Positions 16,868 to 25,815 are shown, counted from the stretch's first letter. The stretch is 54,793 bases of DNA from HyVt-337 sp964428895 (GCA_964428895.1 CAYRZU010000015.1:1-54793); one strand, 5' to 3'. Program-made: numbers and translations. Notes: generated by a model from the letters alone, not told the origin.

Positions 16868-17769
16868 TGCTGCGCGGACTGATCTCAGCCAGTTACACTC
16901 CGATGACCGCCAAGGGCGCGATCGGCCTGCGGGCCATCGATCGACTCGCGGAGCGCCTGGTGGACCAAGCCGTGCACGGCGTGTTCGTCAACGGCACCAC
17001 GGGGGAGTTTGCCTCCCTGACCATGCAGGAACGGCTCTCCACAGCTCGTCGATGGATGAAGGTCTCCGGCCCGAGCCTGAAGGTGATCGTCCACGTCGGT
17101 CACACCTGCCTCAAAGCCGCCCGCGAATTGGCTTCCGACGCCCAGAAGAACGGTGCCGACGCCATCGCCGCGGTTGCACCCTACTATTTCAAACCACACG
17201 ATACCCATCAACTGATCGACTTCCTGTCATCGGTGGCCTCGGCGGCGCCCAAGCTGCCATTCTACTACTACCACTACCCGGAGATGACGGGCGTGGCCTT
17301 TCCCATGGTCAAGTTCCTGGCCGACGCCAAGAAGCGGATCGGCTCGCTGACCGGGATCAAGTTCTCCTGTGAGGACATGACCGACTTCGGCCGATGCGTC
17401 GACGCGTTCGGCAAGAGCCTCAACCTGCTGCTGGCGCGAGATGAACTGATCTTCGGCGGGTTGAAGATCGGCGCCCACGGAGCGGTGGGGACCACGTGCA
17501 ACTTCGCCGCAGACTTGTGTCTACGGATTATCAGTAGCTTCAAATCAGGCGACATCGGCGCCGCGCAGAATCTACAGGTCCGCTGCGTGGAGATGCTGGC
17601 CGTGTTGCGGCGGCATGGGTTGATCCCGTCCGGCAAGGCTCTGATGGGCATGGTCGGATGCGACTGCGGCCCGGTCCGCCCGCCGTTTACTCCAATCACG
17701 CCTGAACAGGCCGAGCATATCCGCCAGCAACTAGAGCGCCTCGATCTAATCCACTTCAGCCAGAAGTGA
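16864..17769 (+). CDS. NanA/DapA-family class I aldolase inside the dcw cluster
   Basis: The 301-residue protein belongs to the N-acetylneuraminate lyase / dihydrodipicolinate synthase superfamily, whose members form a Schiff base with pyruvate through a lysine. Visible motifs are VNGTTGEFASL (the GxTGE loop), YYYHYPEMTGV with the catalytic tyrosine, and GIKFSCEDM with the Schiff-base lysine. The YYYH.P.MTGV pattern and the DELIFGGLKIGAHGAVGTTCNF segment look more like N-acetylneuraminate lyase than DapA. DapA would instead supply diaminopimelate for MurE. The gene begins within the ftsW stop (ATGA) and precedes murG by 59 bases. Its product could act on a pyruvyl-linked sugar or on a DAP precursor; which is undecided. 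Confidence 0.82.
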   Translation: MMLRGLISASYTPMTAKGAIGLRAIDRLAERLVDQAVHGVFVNGTTGEFASLTMQERLSTARRWMKVSGPSLKVIVHVGHTCLKAARELASDAQKNGADAIAAVAPYYFKPHDTHQLIDFLSSVASAAPKLPFYYYHYPEMTGVAFPMVKFLADAKKRIGSLTGIKFSCEDMTDFGRCVDAFGKSLNLLLARDELIFGGLKIGAHGAVGTTCNFAADLCLRIISSFKSGDIGAAQNLQVRCVEMLAVLRRHGLIPSGKALMGMVGCDCGPVRPPFTPITPEQAEHIRQQLERLDLIHFSQK

Positions 17770-17828
17770 CGCCGCCCATGCCAAACCCACTTTCACCTGA
17801 GGCCCGGCAAGAGTAATCTGTTGATAAG

Positions 17829-19004
17829 GTGAGGAACCGGACGTACATCTTTGCCGGAGGGGGTTCGGGTGGCCACTTGCTGCCCGGACTGGCGGTCGCT
17901 CATGAGCTTCGCCGTGTCGAGGAGACGGCCCGCGTGGTCTTTCTGTGCTCGGCGCGCGAGATCGACCGCCTGATCCTCCGGGATGAGCCGTTCGGCATGG
18001 TGACCCAGCCGATTCGGCCGGCGCCGGCCCGAAAGCGTGACGTCATTGGTTTTGTTCGGGCGTTGCGGGCCTCCCGTCGCATCGCCAGGCGGGCGATCTC
18101 CCGAGCCAATCCCCGGGCCGTCCTCGGGCTGGGTGGGTTCGCCGCGTGGCCGGGCGTTCGGTTTGCCGCCCACGCCGGCTATCGCACCGGGATGCTGAAT
18201 CCGGACGTGGCCCCGGGAAAGGCCAATCGGCGGCTGGCCCCGGACGTGGCGGCGATCTTCAGTCAATTCGAAGCGACCGCCGATTACTTCGCGGACGTCG
18301 CGCCGGGCCTGGTCCAGGTTACGGGGTGTCCGGTTCGTTCGGAACTGATAGCGGGCGACCGCGATGAGGCCATCCGCGCGTTCGGCTTGGACGGATCCCG
18401 AAAGACGCTGTTAGTCTTTGGCGGGTCGCAGGCGGCGTCGACGTTGAACGAAGCGCTCCCGCTGCTGACCCGTCAGCTGGGCCAAGCCGTCGAGCAATGG
18501 CAGGTGTTGGCGATCGTAGGGGAGGGCTTCACTCCGGCCGGGCCGATCGACGACCCCGCCCAAGCCGCCATGCCCCTTCGATACCTCCCGTATTGCCATC
18601 GCATGGAATTGGCCTACGCGGTGGCGGATCTGACGCTCTGCCGGGCGGGGGCTTCGACCATGGCTGAACTGGCCGCCACGGGTACGCCGGCGGTGCTCGT
18701 GCCGTATCCGTACCACGCCGACGACCACCAGCGACTCAACGCCGAGGCATTCCAGGCCGCCGGGGCGGGCCTGATCTGCACCGACGCCACCGAGGCCGCC
18801 ACCAACGTCGCAACGCTCAAACAGGTGCTGCTGCCGCTGCTCAAGGACGCCGGTCGATTGGCGTCGATGGCCGCTGCAGCGGCGGAATTGGCCCAGCCGA
18901 ACGCGGCGCGGCTCGTGGCGGAGTGGTTGGCGGCCGGATCGGTCGCAACAGGCGAGTCGGACGCTAAAGAAAATCCCCAGAGAGAGGCGATAACACTTAA
19001 GTAG
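17829..19004 (+). CDS. murG: UDP-GlcNAc:lipid I N-acetylglucosaminyltransferase MurG
   Basis: MurG converts lipid I to lipid II at the inner face of the membrane. The 391-residue GT-B protein starts at a GTG (17829) that gives the exact family start, with FAGGGSGGHLLPGLAVA at the N-terminus. Later motifs are GLGGFAAWPG, VTGCPVRSEL, VFGGSQAASTLNEAL, and the donor-binding CRAGASTMAELAATGTPAVLVPYP. The last ~20 residues form a polar tail not typical of the family. A 76-base gap containing only GC-rich repeats of GCNG separates it from murC. Confidence 0.96.
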   Translation: MRNRTYIFAGGGSGGHLLPGLAVAHELRRVEETARVVFLCSAREIDRLILRDEPFGMVTQPIRPAPARKRDVIGFVRALRASRRIARRAISRANPRAVLGLGGFAAWPGVRFAAHAGYRTGMLNPDVAPGKANRRLAPDVAAIFSQFEATADYFADVAPGLVQVTGCPVRSELIAGDRDEAIRAFGLDGSRKTLLVFGGSQAASTLNEALPLLTRQLGQAVEQWQVLAIVGEGFTPAGPIDDPAQAAMPLRYLPYCHRMELAYAVADLTLCRAGASTMAELAATGTPAVLVPYPYHADDHQRLNAEAFQAAGAGLICTDATEAATNVATLKQVLLPLLKDAGRLASMAAAAAELAQPNAARLVAEWLAAGSVATGESDAKENPQREAITLK

Positions 19005-19080
19005 AGAATCGCTTGCGGCCGCGTCGTGCGCAGCCGCAGCTGCCGGTGCGCCGGCATCGAAGACACGTCACAGGTGTGGT

Positions 19081-20517
19081 GTGAGAACCAGGCGACAGAC
19101 CGATCATCAGGCTAGCCGCGTGGGCAATCCGTTCGCGTCGCTGCGCGTGCACCTGGTTGGTGTGGGCGGCAGCGGCATGCGGGCGTTGGCCAGCGTGCTG
19201 CTGGCGCGCGGCGCCAAGGTGAGCGGCTCGGACAGTGTCACCAGTGGCGCGCTGCAAAGACTCGCCACCGGCGGCGCGACGATCCACATTGGCCAGAAGG
19301 CCGATAACGTGCCCGCCGAATGCGACCTGGTGGTTTACTCCGCGGCCATTCACGATCAGAATCCCGAACTCGTCGCTGCCCGCAGCGGTGGCGTGAAGGT
19401 GGTCAAGTACAGCCAGATGCTAGGCGAGGTGATGGCCCAGAAGACGGGCATCGCGATCGCCGGCACGCACGGCAAGAGCACCACCACCGGCATGGTCGCC
19501 TACGTGCTTCGCGAAGCCGGCCTTGATCCGAGCTTCATCGTGGGCGCCACCGTGCCCCAACTGGGCGGCCCCAGCGGCGCCGGCGAGGGCAAGCATTTCG
19601 TGGCCGAGGCTTGCGAGTTTGACCGCAGCTTCCTGAACCTCAGTCCGTACTACGCGACGATCCTGAATGTCGAGGAAGACCACCTCGATTGCTTCGAGGA
19701 CATTGCAGACATCATCGAGGCGTTCCGCGCCTTTTCCGCCCAGGTGCCCGACGACGGCGTCCTGATCGTCAACGGCGAGGACCGCCACGCCCTGGAGGCA
19801 GCGCGGTCGGCCACCTGTACGGTCGAAACGTTCGGCCTGGACGCCCGCTGTACGTGGCGGGGGGTGGGCCTGCAGTCGATGGGAGGACGGACGCTGATGA
19901 GCGTGCTGCTGGGCGGCGAAACGTTCGGCCATGTGGTGGTGCCCTTGCCCGGTCTGCACAATGTCTACAACGCGCTGGCGGCGGCGGGCATTTTGCACCA
20001 TGCGGGCATCACGCCCGAGCAGATCAGCGACATCCTGCCGCGGTTCACCGGCGCGCACCGCCGCATGACGCTCAAGGCCCAGATCGGCGGCGTGACGGTG
20101 CTCGATGACTTTGCCCACCACCCCACGGAAATCCAGGCTACGCTCAAGGCGGCCCGGGAAGCGTACAGCCCGCATCGGGTGGTGTGCGTGTTCCAACCGC
20201 ACCAACACAGCCGCACGCGGTTCCTGCTAAAAGACTTCGCGCAGTGCTTCGGCGCCGCCGACGAGGTGATCGTGCCGGACATCTACTTTGTGCGCGACAG
20301 CGAACGCGAGAAGGACTACATATCGTCGGCCGACCTGGTGGCGCAGATTCGCCTCCACGGTGGGGCGGCGTCGTACATGAACTCTTTTGACGAGATCGCC
20401 CGTCATCTCCAGCAAAGCCTGCAGGAAGGCGACCTGCTAATCACCATGGGCGCTGGGGATGTCTGGAAGGTGGCCGATGAAGTACTTCGCGGGCTTGGAA
20501 CATCTTGTGACATGTGA
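19081..20517 (+). CDS. murC: UDP-N-acetylmuramate--L-alanine ligase MurC
   Basis: MurC adds L-alanine to UDP-MurNAc. The N-terminal domain carries VHLVGVGGSGMRALA, the ATP site has IAGTHGKSTTTGM, and later motifs include NVEEDHLDCF, HNVYNALAAA, RRMTLKAQIGGV and DDFAHHPTEIQATLKAA. The GTG at 19081 was used (478 residues), but a second in-frame GTG at 19120 would also give a complete family N-terminus and cannot be excluded. The 3' end overlaps murB by 41 bases if the ATG at 20477 is used for murB. Confidence 0.96.
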   Translation: MRTRRQTDHQASRVGNPFASLRVHLVGVGGSGMRALASVLLARGAKVSGSDSVTSGALQRLATGGATIHIGQKADNVPAECDLVVYSAAIHDQNPELVAARSGGVKVVKYSQMLGEVMAQKTGIAIAGTHGKSTTTGMVAYVLREAGLDPSFIVGATVPQLGGPSGAGEGKHFVAEACEFDRSFLNLSPYYATILNVEEDHLDCFEDIADIIEAFRAFSAQVPDDGVLIVNGEDRHALEAARSATCTVETFGLDARCTWRGVGLQSMGGRTLMSVLLGGETFGHVVVPLPGLHNVYNALAAAGILHHAGITPEQISDILPRFTGAHRRMTLKAQIGGVTVLDDFAHHPTEIQATLKAAREAYSPHRVVCVFQPHQHSRTRFLLKDFAQCFGAADEVIVPDIYFVRDSEREKDYISSADLVAQIRLHGGAASYMNSFDEIARHLQQSLQEGDLLITMGAGDVWKVADEVLRGLGTSCDM

Positions 20518-21355
20518 CGAGCCGCTGTCGGCTCACACGTGGATGCGACTGGGCGGGCCGGCCCAGTTCTTCATTCGGCCGACGACGCTGGAAGAGCTGA
20601 CCGACGTGGTGCAGCGCTGCCGCGACAATGACCTGCCCATTCACGTGCTCGGCGAAGGCGCCAACCTGTTGGTGGCCGACGACGGCGTTCAAGGAGCGGT
20701 AATTCATCTGGGCCAAGGCGCCTTTGTGGACGTCATTACCGAAGGGTCTCGCATCCGCGCGTGCGGCGGGGCGGACATGGGACAGATCGTCCTGGGTTGC
20801 GTTCGCAAGGGGTTGACCGGGATGGAGTGTTTGACCGGCATTCCCGGCAGCGTGGGCGGATGCGTTCGCATGAATGCCGGCGGCGCGTTCGGCGATATCG
20901 GCAGCACCATCGAAACGGTCCACGTGATGAACGAAGACGGTGAAATCTTCAGCCGTCATCGCAACGATCTGGTCTTCGGCTATCGGTCGACCAACATCAC
21001 CGCTCGGTTCGTGCTGGGGGCCGAGTTCGACCTGGCCGAGGAGGACCCTCAACGCATCCTGCACATGGTCAAGCAGATCTGGATCCACAAGAAGAACACC
21101 CAGCCCTTAGGCGCCGGCTCAGCCGGGTGCATCTTCAAGAATCCGCGAGGCCTGTCCGCCGGGGCGCTGATCGACCGGGCCGGTTTGAAGGGACGCCACG
21201 TCGGGGGGGCGAGGGTCTCGGACAAGCACGCCAACTTCATCGTCGCCGAGAAGAACGCCACCGCGTCGGACGTGCTGGAGCTGATCCACGTCGTGCGCGA
21301 CACGGTTCACAAGACCCACGAGGTCTTCCTGGAGACGGAAATCGAGATTTGGTGA
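20477..21355 (+). CDS. murB: UDP-N-acetylenolpyruvoylglucosamine reductase MurB
   Basis: MurB is the FAD enzyme that reduces enolpyruvyl-UDP-GlcNAc to UDP-MurNAc. I took ATG 20477 (292 residues), 6 bases after GGAAGG; an ATG at 20459 in the same frame has no such site. Motifs are the FAD loop LGEGANLLVADDG, MECLTGIPGSVGGCVRMNAGG and the tyrosine-containing FGYRST. In the catalytic SAGCIFKNP segment the proton-donating serine of the usual AGSxFKNP is replaced by Cys218. Cysteine is a plausible acid there, so activity is expected. The shorter domain layout is that of type II MurB, though I could not check this against an alignment. Confidence 0.95.
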   Translation: MKYFAGLEHLVTCDEPLSAHTWMRLGGPAQFFIRPTTLEELTDVVQRCRDNDLPIHVLGEGANLLVADDGVQGAVIHLGQGAFVDVITEGSRIRACGGADMGQIVLGCVRKGLTGMECLTGIPGSVGGCVRMNAGGAFGDIGSTIETVHVMNEDGEIFSRHRNDLVFGYRSTNITARFVLGAEFDLAEEDPQRILHMVKQIWIHKKNTQPLGAGSAGCIFKNPRGLSAGALIDRAGLKGRHVGGARVSDKHANFIVAEKNATASDVLELIHVVRDTVHKTHEVFLETEIEIW

Positions 21356-21356
21356 G

Positions 21357-22343
21357 ATGACCCCTCCCTCAAGCCAACCTGACGTGTCGGGCTCGTATGG
21401 CACGGCCCAGCCGCTGGACGTGACGGTCCTGATGGGCGGCCCGTCCTCAGAGCGGGACATTTCCCTCATCAGCGGCGAGGCCATTGCCGCCGGTCTGGAG
21501 CGGGCGGGCCACGCCGTCACCCGGGCTGACATCAGCCCGGCGGACACGACGGCGTTGGATCGGCCCGGCCTCGACGTGATCTTCATCGCCCTGCACGGGA
21601 ACTTCGGCGAGTCGGGCGAGGTCCAGACGCTCTGTGAGAATCGGTGCCTGGCCTACACCGGTTCGGGGCCGCGGGCGAGCAGGTTGGCGATGGACAAGGC
21701 CGCGTCCAAGCAGATATTCAAGCGCGCCGGCCTGAGCACGCCGGACTGGATGATCGTCGAACAGTTCCACCCGCCGGAGACGTACCACCAATGGTTGGCG
21801 GAGCTGCCCCCGCCGGTCGTGCTCAAGCCCGTGGACGGTGGGTCCAGCGTGGATGTGATTATTGCCACCGACGTGGTCGAGCGCGACGCCGCCATGCAGG
21901 ATCTGATGGAGCAATACGGGCGGGTGATGCTCGAACGTTACGTGGCGGGGCGCGAGTTGACGGTGGGCATTATCGGCAATCAGACGCTGCCGGTGTTGGA
22001 GATCATCCCGGGCAGCGCCTTCTACGACAAGCACGCCAAGTACGACGATGACAGCGGCACGCAATACGTGTTCGATCACGGCCTCGATGAGGAGTTGTGT
22101 GGTCGCGTGCAGGACGCGGCCCTGATTGCGCACCGCGTGTTGGCGTGTCGCGACATGTCACGGGTGGATTTCATTCTCGACGCGGACAACACACTGCAAG
22201 TCCTCGAGATCAACACCATCCCGGGCTTCACGAGTCATTCGCTGCTGCCGATGGCGGCGGCCAAGGTGGGTATTGAGTTCGATGAGTTGGTGGATCGGTT
22301 GGTGACCATGGCGGTCAACCGCACCGAAGCCGCCGCGAGTTAG
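21357..22343 (+). CDS. ddl: D-alanine--D-alanine ligase
   Basis: Ddl is the ATP-grasp enzyme that makes the D-Ala-D-Ala dipeptide used by MurF. The 328 residues show VLMGGPSSERDISLISG, the ALHGNFGESGEVQ loop, LAYTGSGPRASRLAMDK, VVLKPVDGGSSVDV, LERYVAGRELTVGI, and the C-terminal metal- and ligand-binding VDFILDADNTLQVLEINTIPG. A ~20-residue polar N-terminal extension precedes the usual start. The ATG lies one base after the murB stop. Confidence 0.97.
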   Translation: MTPPSSQPDVSGSYGTAQPLDVTVLMGGPSSERDISLISGEAIAAGLERAGHAVTRADISPADTTALDRPGLDVIFIALHGNFGESGEVQTLCENRCLAYTGSGPRASRLAMDKAASKQIFKRAGLSTPDWMIVEQFHPPETYHQWLAELPPPVVLKPVDGGSSVDVIIATDVVERDAAMQDLMEQYGRVMLERYVAGRELTVGIIGNQTLPVLEIIPGSAFYDKHAKYDDDSGTQYVFDHGLDEELCGRVQDAALIAHRVLACRDMSRVDFILDADNTLQVLEINTIPGFTSHSLLPMAAAKVGIEFDELVDRLVTMAVNRTEAAAS

Positions 22344-22350
22344 GATCGGC

Positions 22351-23409
22351 ATGGGCAAACGCAACGGCAAGACAACAAGTAAGTCGAAGACCTCCAAGGC
22401 CGCCACGGACCGGCCCTCCCTATGGCGGCGGGCAGGCGGATGGGCGCTGAGCCGACCGGGCGTGCACGTGTCGGTGTGGCTGGCCGTAGCCGCGGCCATG
22501 GTGGCCGGCACCGTGGCGCTGAGTCAGGCCGAAGCGCAGATGCTGGGACCCAATCGCAACGGAGAGGTCGCCGAGATTCGCATTCGACTGGCCGACCGCC
22601 CGGCTTGGCTTCCGTCCTATGTCGTTCGGAAGGTGATCGCCTCCTGCCGAATCGGCGGCAGAGGGTTCTATGACGACGGGCTCGTCACCAAGGTGCACGA
22701 AGACATCGCCCAGAGCCCCTGGGTGCGGTCGGTGCAGTCCGTCCGCAAGCGGCTGTGTCGCGACGACCGGTTGGGGCTGATCGGGGTGGTGGAGATTAGC
22801 TGTACGTTTCGCCGGCCCGTGGCGGCGGTGAGGTTGGACGACCGATTTGGCCGGGCGTCGCAGTCGGTGGCCTACGTGGATCGGCATGGCGTGGTCCTTC
22901 CCTACGGCGAGGTACCGAAGTTCATCGCCAAGATCCCCGACCGCGACGGGCGGATCAGCACCCGCACGTATGCAACGCTTCAGGCGGCGCCACCACAGGC
23001 GAAGGTCTACAACGCGCACTACCCGCTGATCAAGGGCGTGATGCAGCGTCCGCCCGCTCACGGCGAGGCCTGGGCCAGCCGCGATCTCCACGCGGGCCTG
23101 CGACTGCTATCGCTGCTGGCCGATCGCCCCTACGCCAACCAGATCACCGTGGTCGACATCCGGAACTTCGACGGGCGAATCAGCCAGGACGAAGCCCACC
23201 TTCGAATGCTCGCCCAGATCGGCCGCAGCAAGCCGACCACCATCGTCTTCGGGCGGTTCCCCAATCCGCGGGGCGATTGGGTGATCTCACCGGAGCGGAA
23301 GCTATCGTACCTTGATTCCTACTTCACCAGCCACGACCAACGCCTGGCCGGCTTGAACGGCCAACTCGATCTGCGGTACGATTCCCTCCATGTCAGCCGC
23401 GATAACTGA
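22351..23409 (+). CDS. ftsQ: FtsQ-like division protein
   Basis: The 352-residue protein has a lysine-rich cytoplasmic N-terminus, one membrane helix (VSVWLAVAAAMVAGTVALS, about residues 38-57), and then a long extracytoplasmic part. A POTRA-like region begins about residue 70 (RPAWLPSYVVRKVIASC) and includes VHEDIAQSPWVRSVQSVRK, the helix-strand pattern that FtsQ uses. The later ITVVDIRNFDGRIS and KLSYLDSYF resemble the beta domain of FtsQ. The call depends on this topology and on position after ddl, since sequence conservation is low. No ftsA or ftsZ follows. The 3' end overlaps the next gene by 20 bases. Confidence 0.72.
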   Translation: MGKRNGKTTSKSKTSKAATDRPSLWRRAGGWALSRPGVHVSVWLAVAAAMVAGTVALSQAEAQMLGPNRNGEVAEIRIRLADRPAWLPSYVVRKVIASCRIGGRGFYDDGLVTKVHEDIAQSPWVRSVQSVRKRLCRDDRLGLIGVVEISCTFRRPVAAVRLDDRFGRASQSVAYVDRHGVVLPYGEVPKFIAKIPDRDGRISTRTYATLQAAPPQAKVYNAHYPLIKGVMQRPPAHGEAWASRDLHAGLRLLSLLADRPYANQITVVDIRNFDGRISQDEAHLRMLAQIGRSKPTTIVFGRFPNPRGDWVISPERKLSYLDSYFTSHDQRLAGLNGQLDLRYDSLHVSRDN

Positions 23410-24112
23410 TCGGCCCGGGCCCTTGGCCGCGGCGTGGGGCCCCGCGGGCGTGTGGTACCTGGTGATCGCTGTTGCATCTCTGGCGGTCGGCCTTTGGCCG
23501 GACGCGATCTACCCCAACGAAACCCATGGTGCCCAGGTGCTGCCCGTCCTTCCCTGTGTGGCTGTTGGGCTGGCGGTCTGGTATACGTTGGTGTGGCCCC
23601 TGGTGACGGCGTCTCTGGGGTCGCGCATGCGGGGGAAGGCTGGGCTGATTCAACTGGTCACTTCACTGATCGCGTCGATGCCGCTGATTGTGCTGGCGGC
23701 GTTCCTGTCCGATTCGAACGCCGCTGACGTCGCCCGAACCGTGGTGGCCCTGGGGCTGCTCTGGCCGGTCTCGTGGCAAGTGGGGCGGTGGCTAGGCGGG
23801 CGATGCGGCGATCTGGCGCTACTGGGGGTGCTGCTGGTCCTGTTGGGTTGGCCGGCGGCGTACTACATCCTTCGGGAATGGTGCACGACGTCGCCGCTCG
23901 GCCCGGCCCGGTGGCTGTGGCGGCTAGGGCCGTTGACCTTCATCTGGGAGACCGCTAGCCTTCGGCGCGGGGGATGGCTGCCCGATCCGCTCTGGCCTGC
24001 GCTGCTGTGGCCCGGACTGGTGGTGGCGGGACGGTTGGCGTTCTCGGCATTTCAGCCAAGAAGCCAAAAGTCGGACTCGACCCCGGCGGCGCTGACAGAC
24101 GGCGCTGATTGA
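23390..24112 (+). CDS. Polytopic membrane protein at the end of the dcw operon
   Basis: This 240-residue protein is unrecognised. It has about six hydrophobic segments (for example VWYLVIAVASLAVGLW, VLPVLPCVAVGLAVWYTLVW, LIASMPLIVLAAFL, LLGVLLVLLGWPAAYYIL and LWPALLWPGLVVAGRLAF) and a polar C-terminal tail. No catalytic or transporter motif stands out. Its ATG is inside the ftsQ end, giving a 20-base overlap and suggesting co-translation. It may be a membrane partner of the division or wall machinery, but that is inferred from place only. Confidence 0.6.
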   Translation: MSAAITDRPGPLAAAWGPAGVWYLVIAVASLAVGLWPDAIYPNETHGAQVLPVLPCVAVGLAVWYTLVWPLVTASLGSRMRGKAGLIQLVTSLIASMPLIVLAAFLSDSNAADVARTVVALGLLWPVSWQVGRWLGGRCGDLALLGVLLVLLGWPAAYYILREWCTTSPLGPARWLWRLGPLTFIWETASLRRGGWLPDPLWPALLWPGLVVAGRLAFSAFQPRSQKSDSTPAALTDGAD

Positions 24113-24147
24113 CGGAATCGCCCGTTGTAAGTACCATCTAGACAAGT

Positions 24148-24171
24148 CCCTGCGCTATCAGCTTGCGCGGG
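24148..24171 (+). terminator. Hairpin after the dcw operon (possible weak terminator)
   Basis: CCC-T-GCGC at 24148-24155 can pair with GCGCGGG at 24165-24171 with one bulged T and a nine-base loop. It lies 36 bases after the stop of the last dcw gene. There is no U-run behind it, so intrinsic termination would be weak or Rho-assisted. The remaining 24172-24285 holds no gene. Confidence 0.3.
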
Positions 24172-24285
24172 TCGAAAGTGGGGGCTGTGCTTTTCGTGAG
24201 GTGAGGTTAGACTAGTTATCGCTCTATTGATGTTTGTGGGAGTTACGGCCAACGGCGTTGAGCCGACGGTGTGGTGAAGGTGCGC

Positions 24286-25803
24286 ATGAGCGATTGGACG
24301 TCAGAGGCGTTGGATCGGTTGGACCAACTGGCCGTCAAAGTGATTGGCTCGGACGGGGCCGTCACGTTCTGGAACAACGGCAGCCGGCGGCTGCACGGCC
24401 CGGACGGTCGGGAGGCAATGGGGCGCGACTATGTCGATCTGGTCGCGCCGCCTGAGCTGCGACCACTCCTGCGAGAAATGATCCGCCGATGTCTGCAAAC
24501 GGCCCAGACCCCGCCGGCGTGTGAGATGCGCCTGATTGGCGCTGACGGCGGCGAGGTGATCGTCTGGTCGAACTGGGTCGTTCGCGACCGACCCGGCGGG
24601 GGGCGAGAACTGGTGGTGGTGGAGGTCGACCTGACTGAGTTCAAGCTGGCCTGCCAGACCCAGGCCGAGCGGCAGCGACGGCTATTCGGCGCCACCAAGA
24701 TGGCCATGGTCGGCGACATGATTGGCGGGGTCTCCCACCACGTCAACAACGCCCTGATGGTCATACAAGGCAGCGCCGAGTTGATTCGCCAAGGCGCGCC
24801 CGATGAGGAGATGCGGTCGCTGGCCGAGCAGATTCTCCAGACCACGCGGCAGCTGACCCAGGTGACCGGTCAACTGATGGCCTACACCAAGCAGGCCAAG
24901 CTGGCTACCCCGCCGGTCGACGTGCACAAGGTGGTCCATACCGTGGTGGAGACACTTTCGATCGATCTGGATCCAGCCATCGAGCTGCGCACCGACCTGT
25001 CCGCCCAGACGCACGTGGTGATGGGCGACGAAGCCGAACTGCACGATGCGCTGATGAACCTCGGCCTGAACGCCTGCCAGGCCATTACTGATGGCGGCAT
25101 CGTGACCTTCGCCACCGATGAGGTCGAGCTCGATCGCGCCGTCTGCGACGCCTATCCCTACGAGGTCACGCCGGGCCCGTTCCTGCGGCTGACCGTGCGC
25201 GATACCGGCGTGGGCATGGACGGCCACACCTTGCAGCGCGCGTTCGAGCCGTTTTTCACCACGCGGCCGTTCGGGCAGGGCCACGGGCTCGGCCTGGCGG
25301 GGGTGTATGGGTGTATGAAGATGCACCGTGGGGCCATGCACCTGACCAGCGCTCCGGAGCAAGGGACCGAGGCCCAGATATTCCTGCCGCTTTCGGGCGC
25401 TCCCGAGGCGGCCGATGACGCCCGACCCCGGAGCGACGGCGCTGTGTTGGTGGCCGACACCGATCCGGCCATGCGGCAGGCGATTGCGACGATCCTGACC
25501 GATGGCGGCTACCCGGTGCGTGTGTTCGCCACCGGCGCGGAGGCGGTTGAGTACTACAGGACCCATGGCCAGGATGTCGCGCTGGCGATTGTGGACGCCG
25601 CCTTGCCCGATATGGCCGGCCACGGCGTGCTGCAGGAACTGAAGAGCATCAACGGGGCCATCGACGTCCTGGTCAGCGGGGGGTACTTGCTGGCCGGCGA
25701 CGCTCAGGCGGCGCTGGACGACGGGGCGAGCGGCTTTGTGACCAAGCCCTACCAGGCGGCGCAAGTGCTGGATCGCGTGAAGAAGGTCCTGCCCCCGCGC
25801 TAG
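24286..25803 (+). CDS. PAS-containing hybrid histidine kinase with C-terminal receiver
   Basis: The 505-residue soluble protein has a PAS-like domain (about 5-120, GSDGAVTFWNNGSRRLHG), a NtrB-like dimerisation domain with the phosphorylated His151 in GGVSHHVNNALMVIQG, a HATPase domain with the N-box (LMNLGLNACQAI), G1 (DTGVGMDG) and GQGHGLGLAGV, and a receiver domain (about 390-505) with the phosphoacceptor region IVDAALPDM and the TKPY lysine. The usual H-box aspartate after the histidine is replaced by a second histidine. There is no membrane segment, so the stimulus is cytoplasmic. ATG 24286 was chosen (AAGG 5 bases before); GTGs at 24271 and 24274 are alternatives. No cognate regulator is adjacent. 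Confidence 0.88.
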   Translation: MSDWTSEALDRLDQLAVKVIGSDGAVTFWNNGSRRLHGPDGREAMGRDYVDLVAPPELRPLLREMIRRCLQTAQTPPACEMRLIGADGGEVIVWSNWVVRDRPGGGRELVVVEVDLTEFKLACQTQAERQRRLFGATKMAMVGDMIGGVSHHVNNALMVIQGSAELIRQGAPDEEMRSLAEQILQTTRQLTQVTGQLMAYTKQAKLATPPVDVHKVVHTVVETLSIDLDPAIELRTDLSAQTHVVMGDEAELHDALMNLGLNACQAITDGGIVTFATDEVELDRAVCDAYPYEVTPGPFLRLTVRDTGVGMDGHTLQRAFEPFFTTRPFGQGHGLGLAGVYGCMKMHRGAMHLTSAPEQGTEAQIFLPLSGAPEAADDARPRSDGAVLVADTDPAMRQAIATILTDGGYPVRVFATGAEAVEYYRTHGQDVALAIVDAALPDMAGHGVLQELKSINGAIDVLVSGGYLLAGDAQAALDDGASGFVTKPYQAAQVLDRVKKVLPPR

Positions 25804-25815
25804 GTCGGTAGGCGT

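Noticed and set aside
23390..24285. ftsA or ftsZ after ftsQ
   Set aside because: The ORF there is a polytopic membrane protein and lacks the GGGTGTG tubulin signature; the next gene is a histidine kinase.
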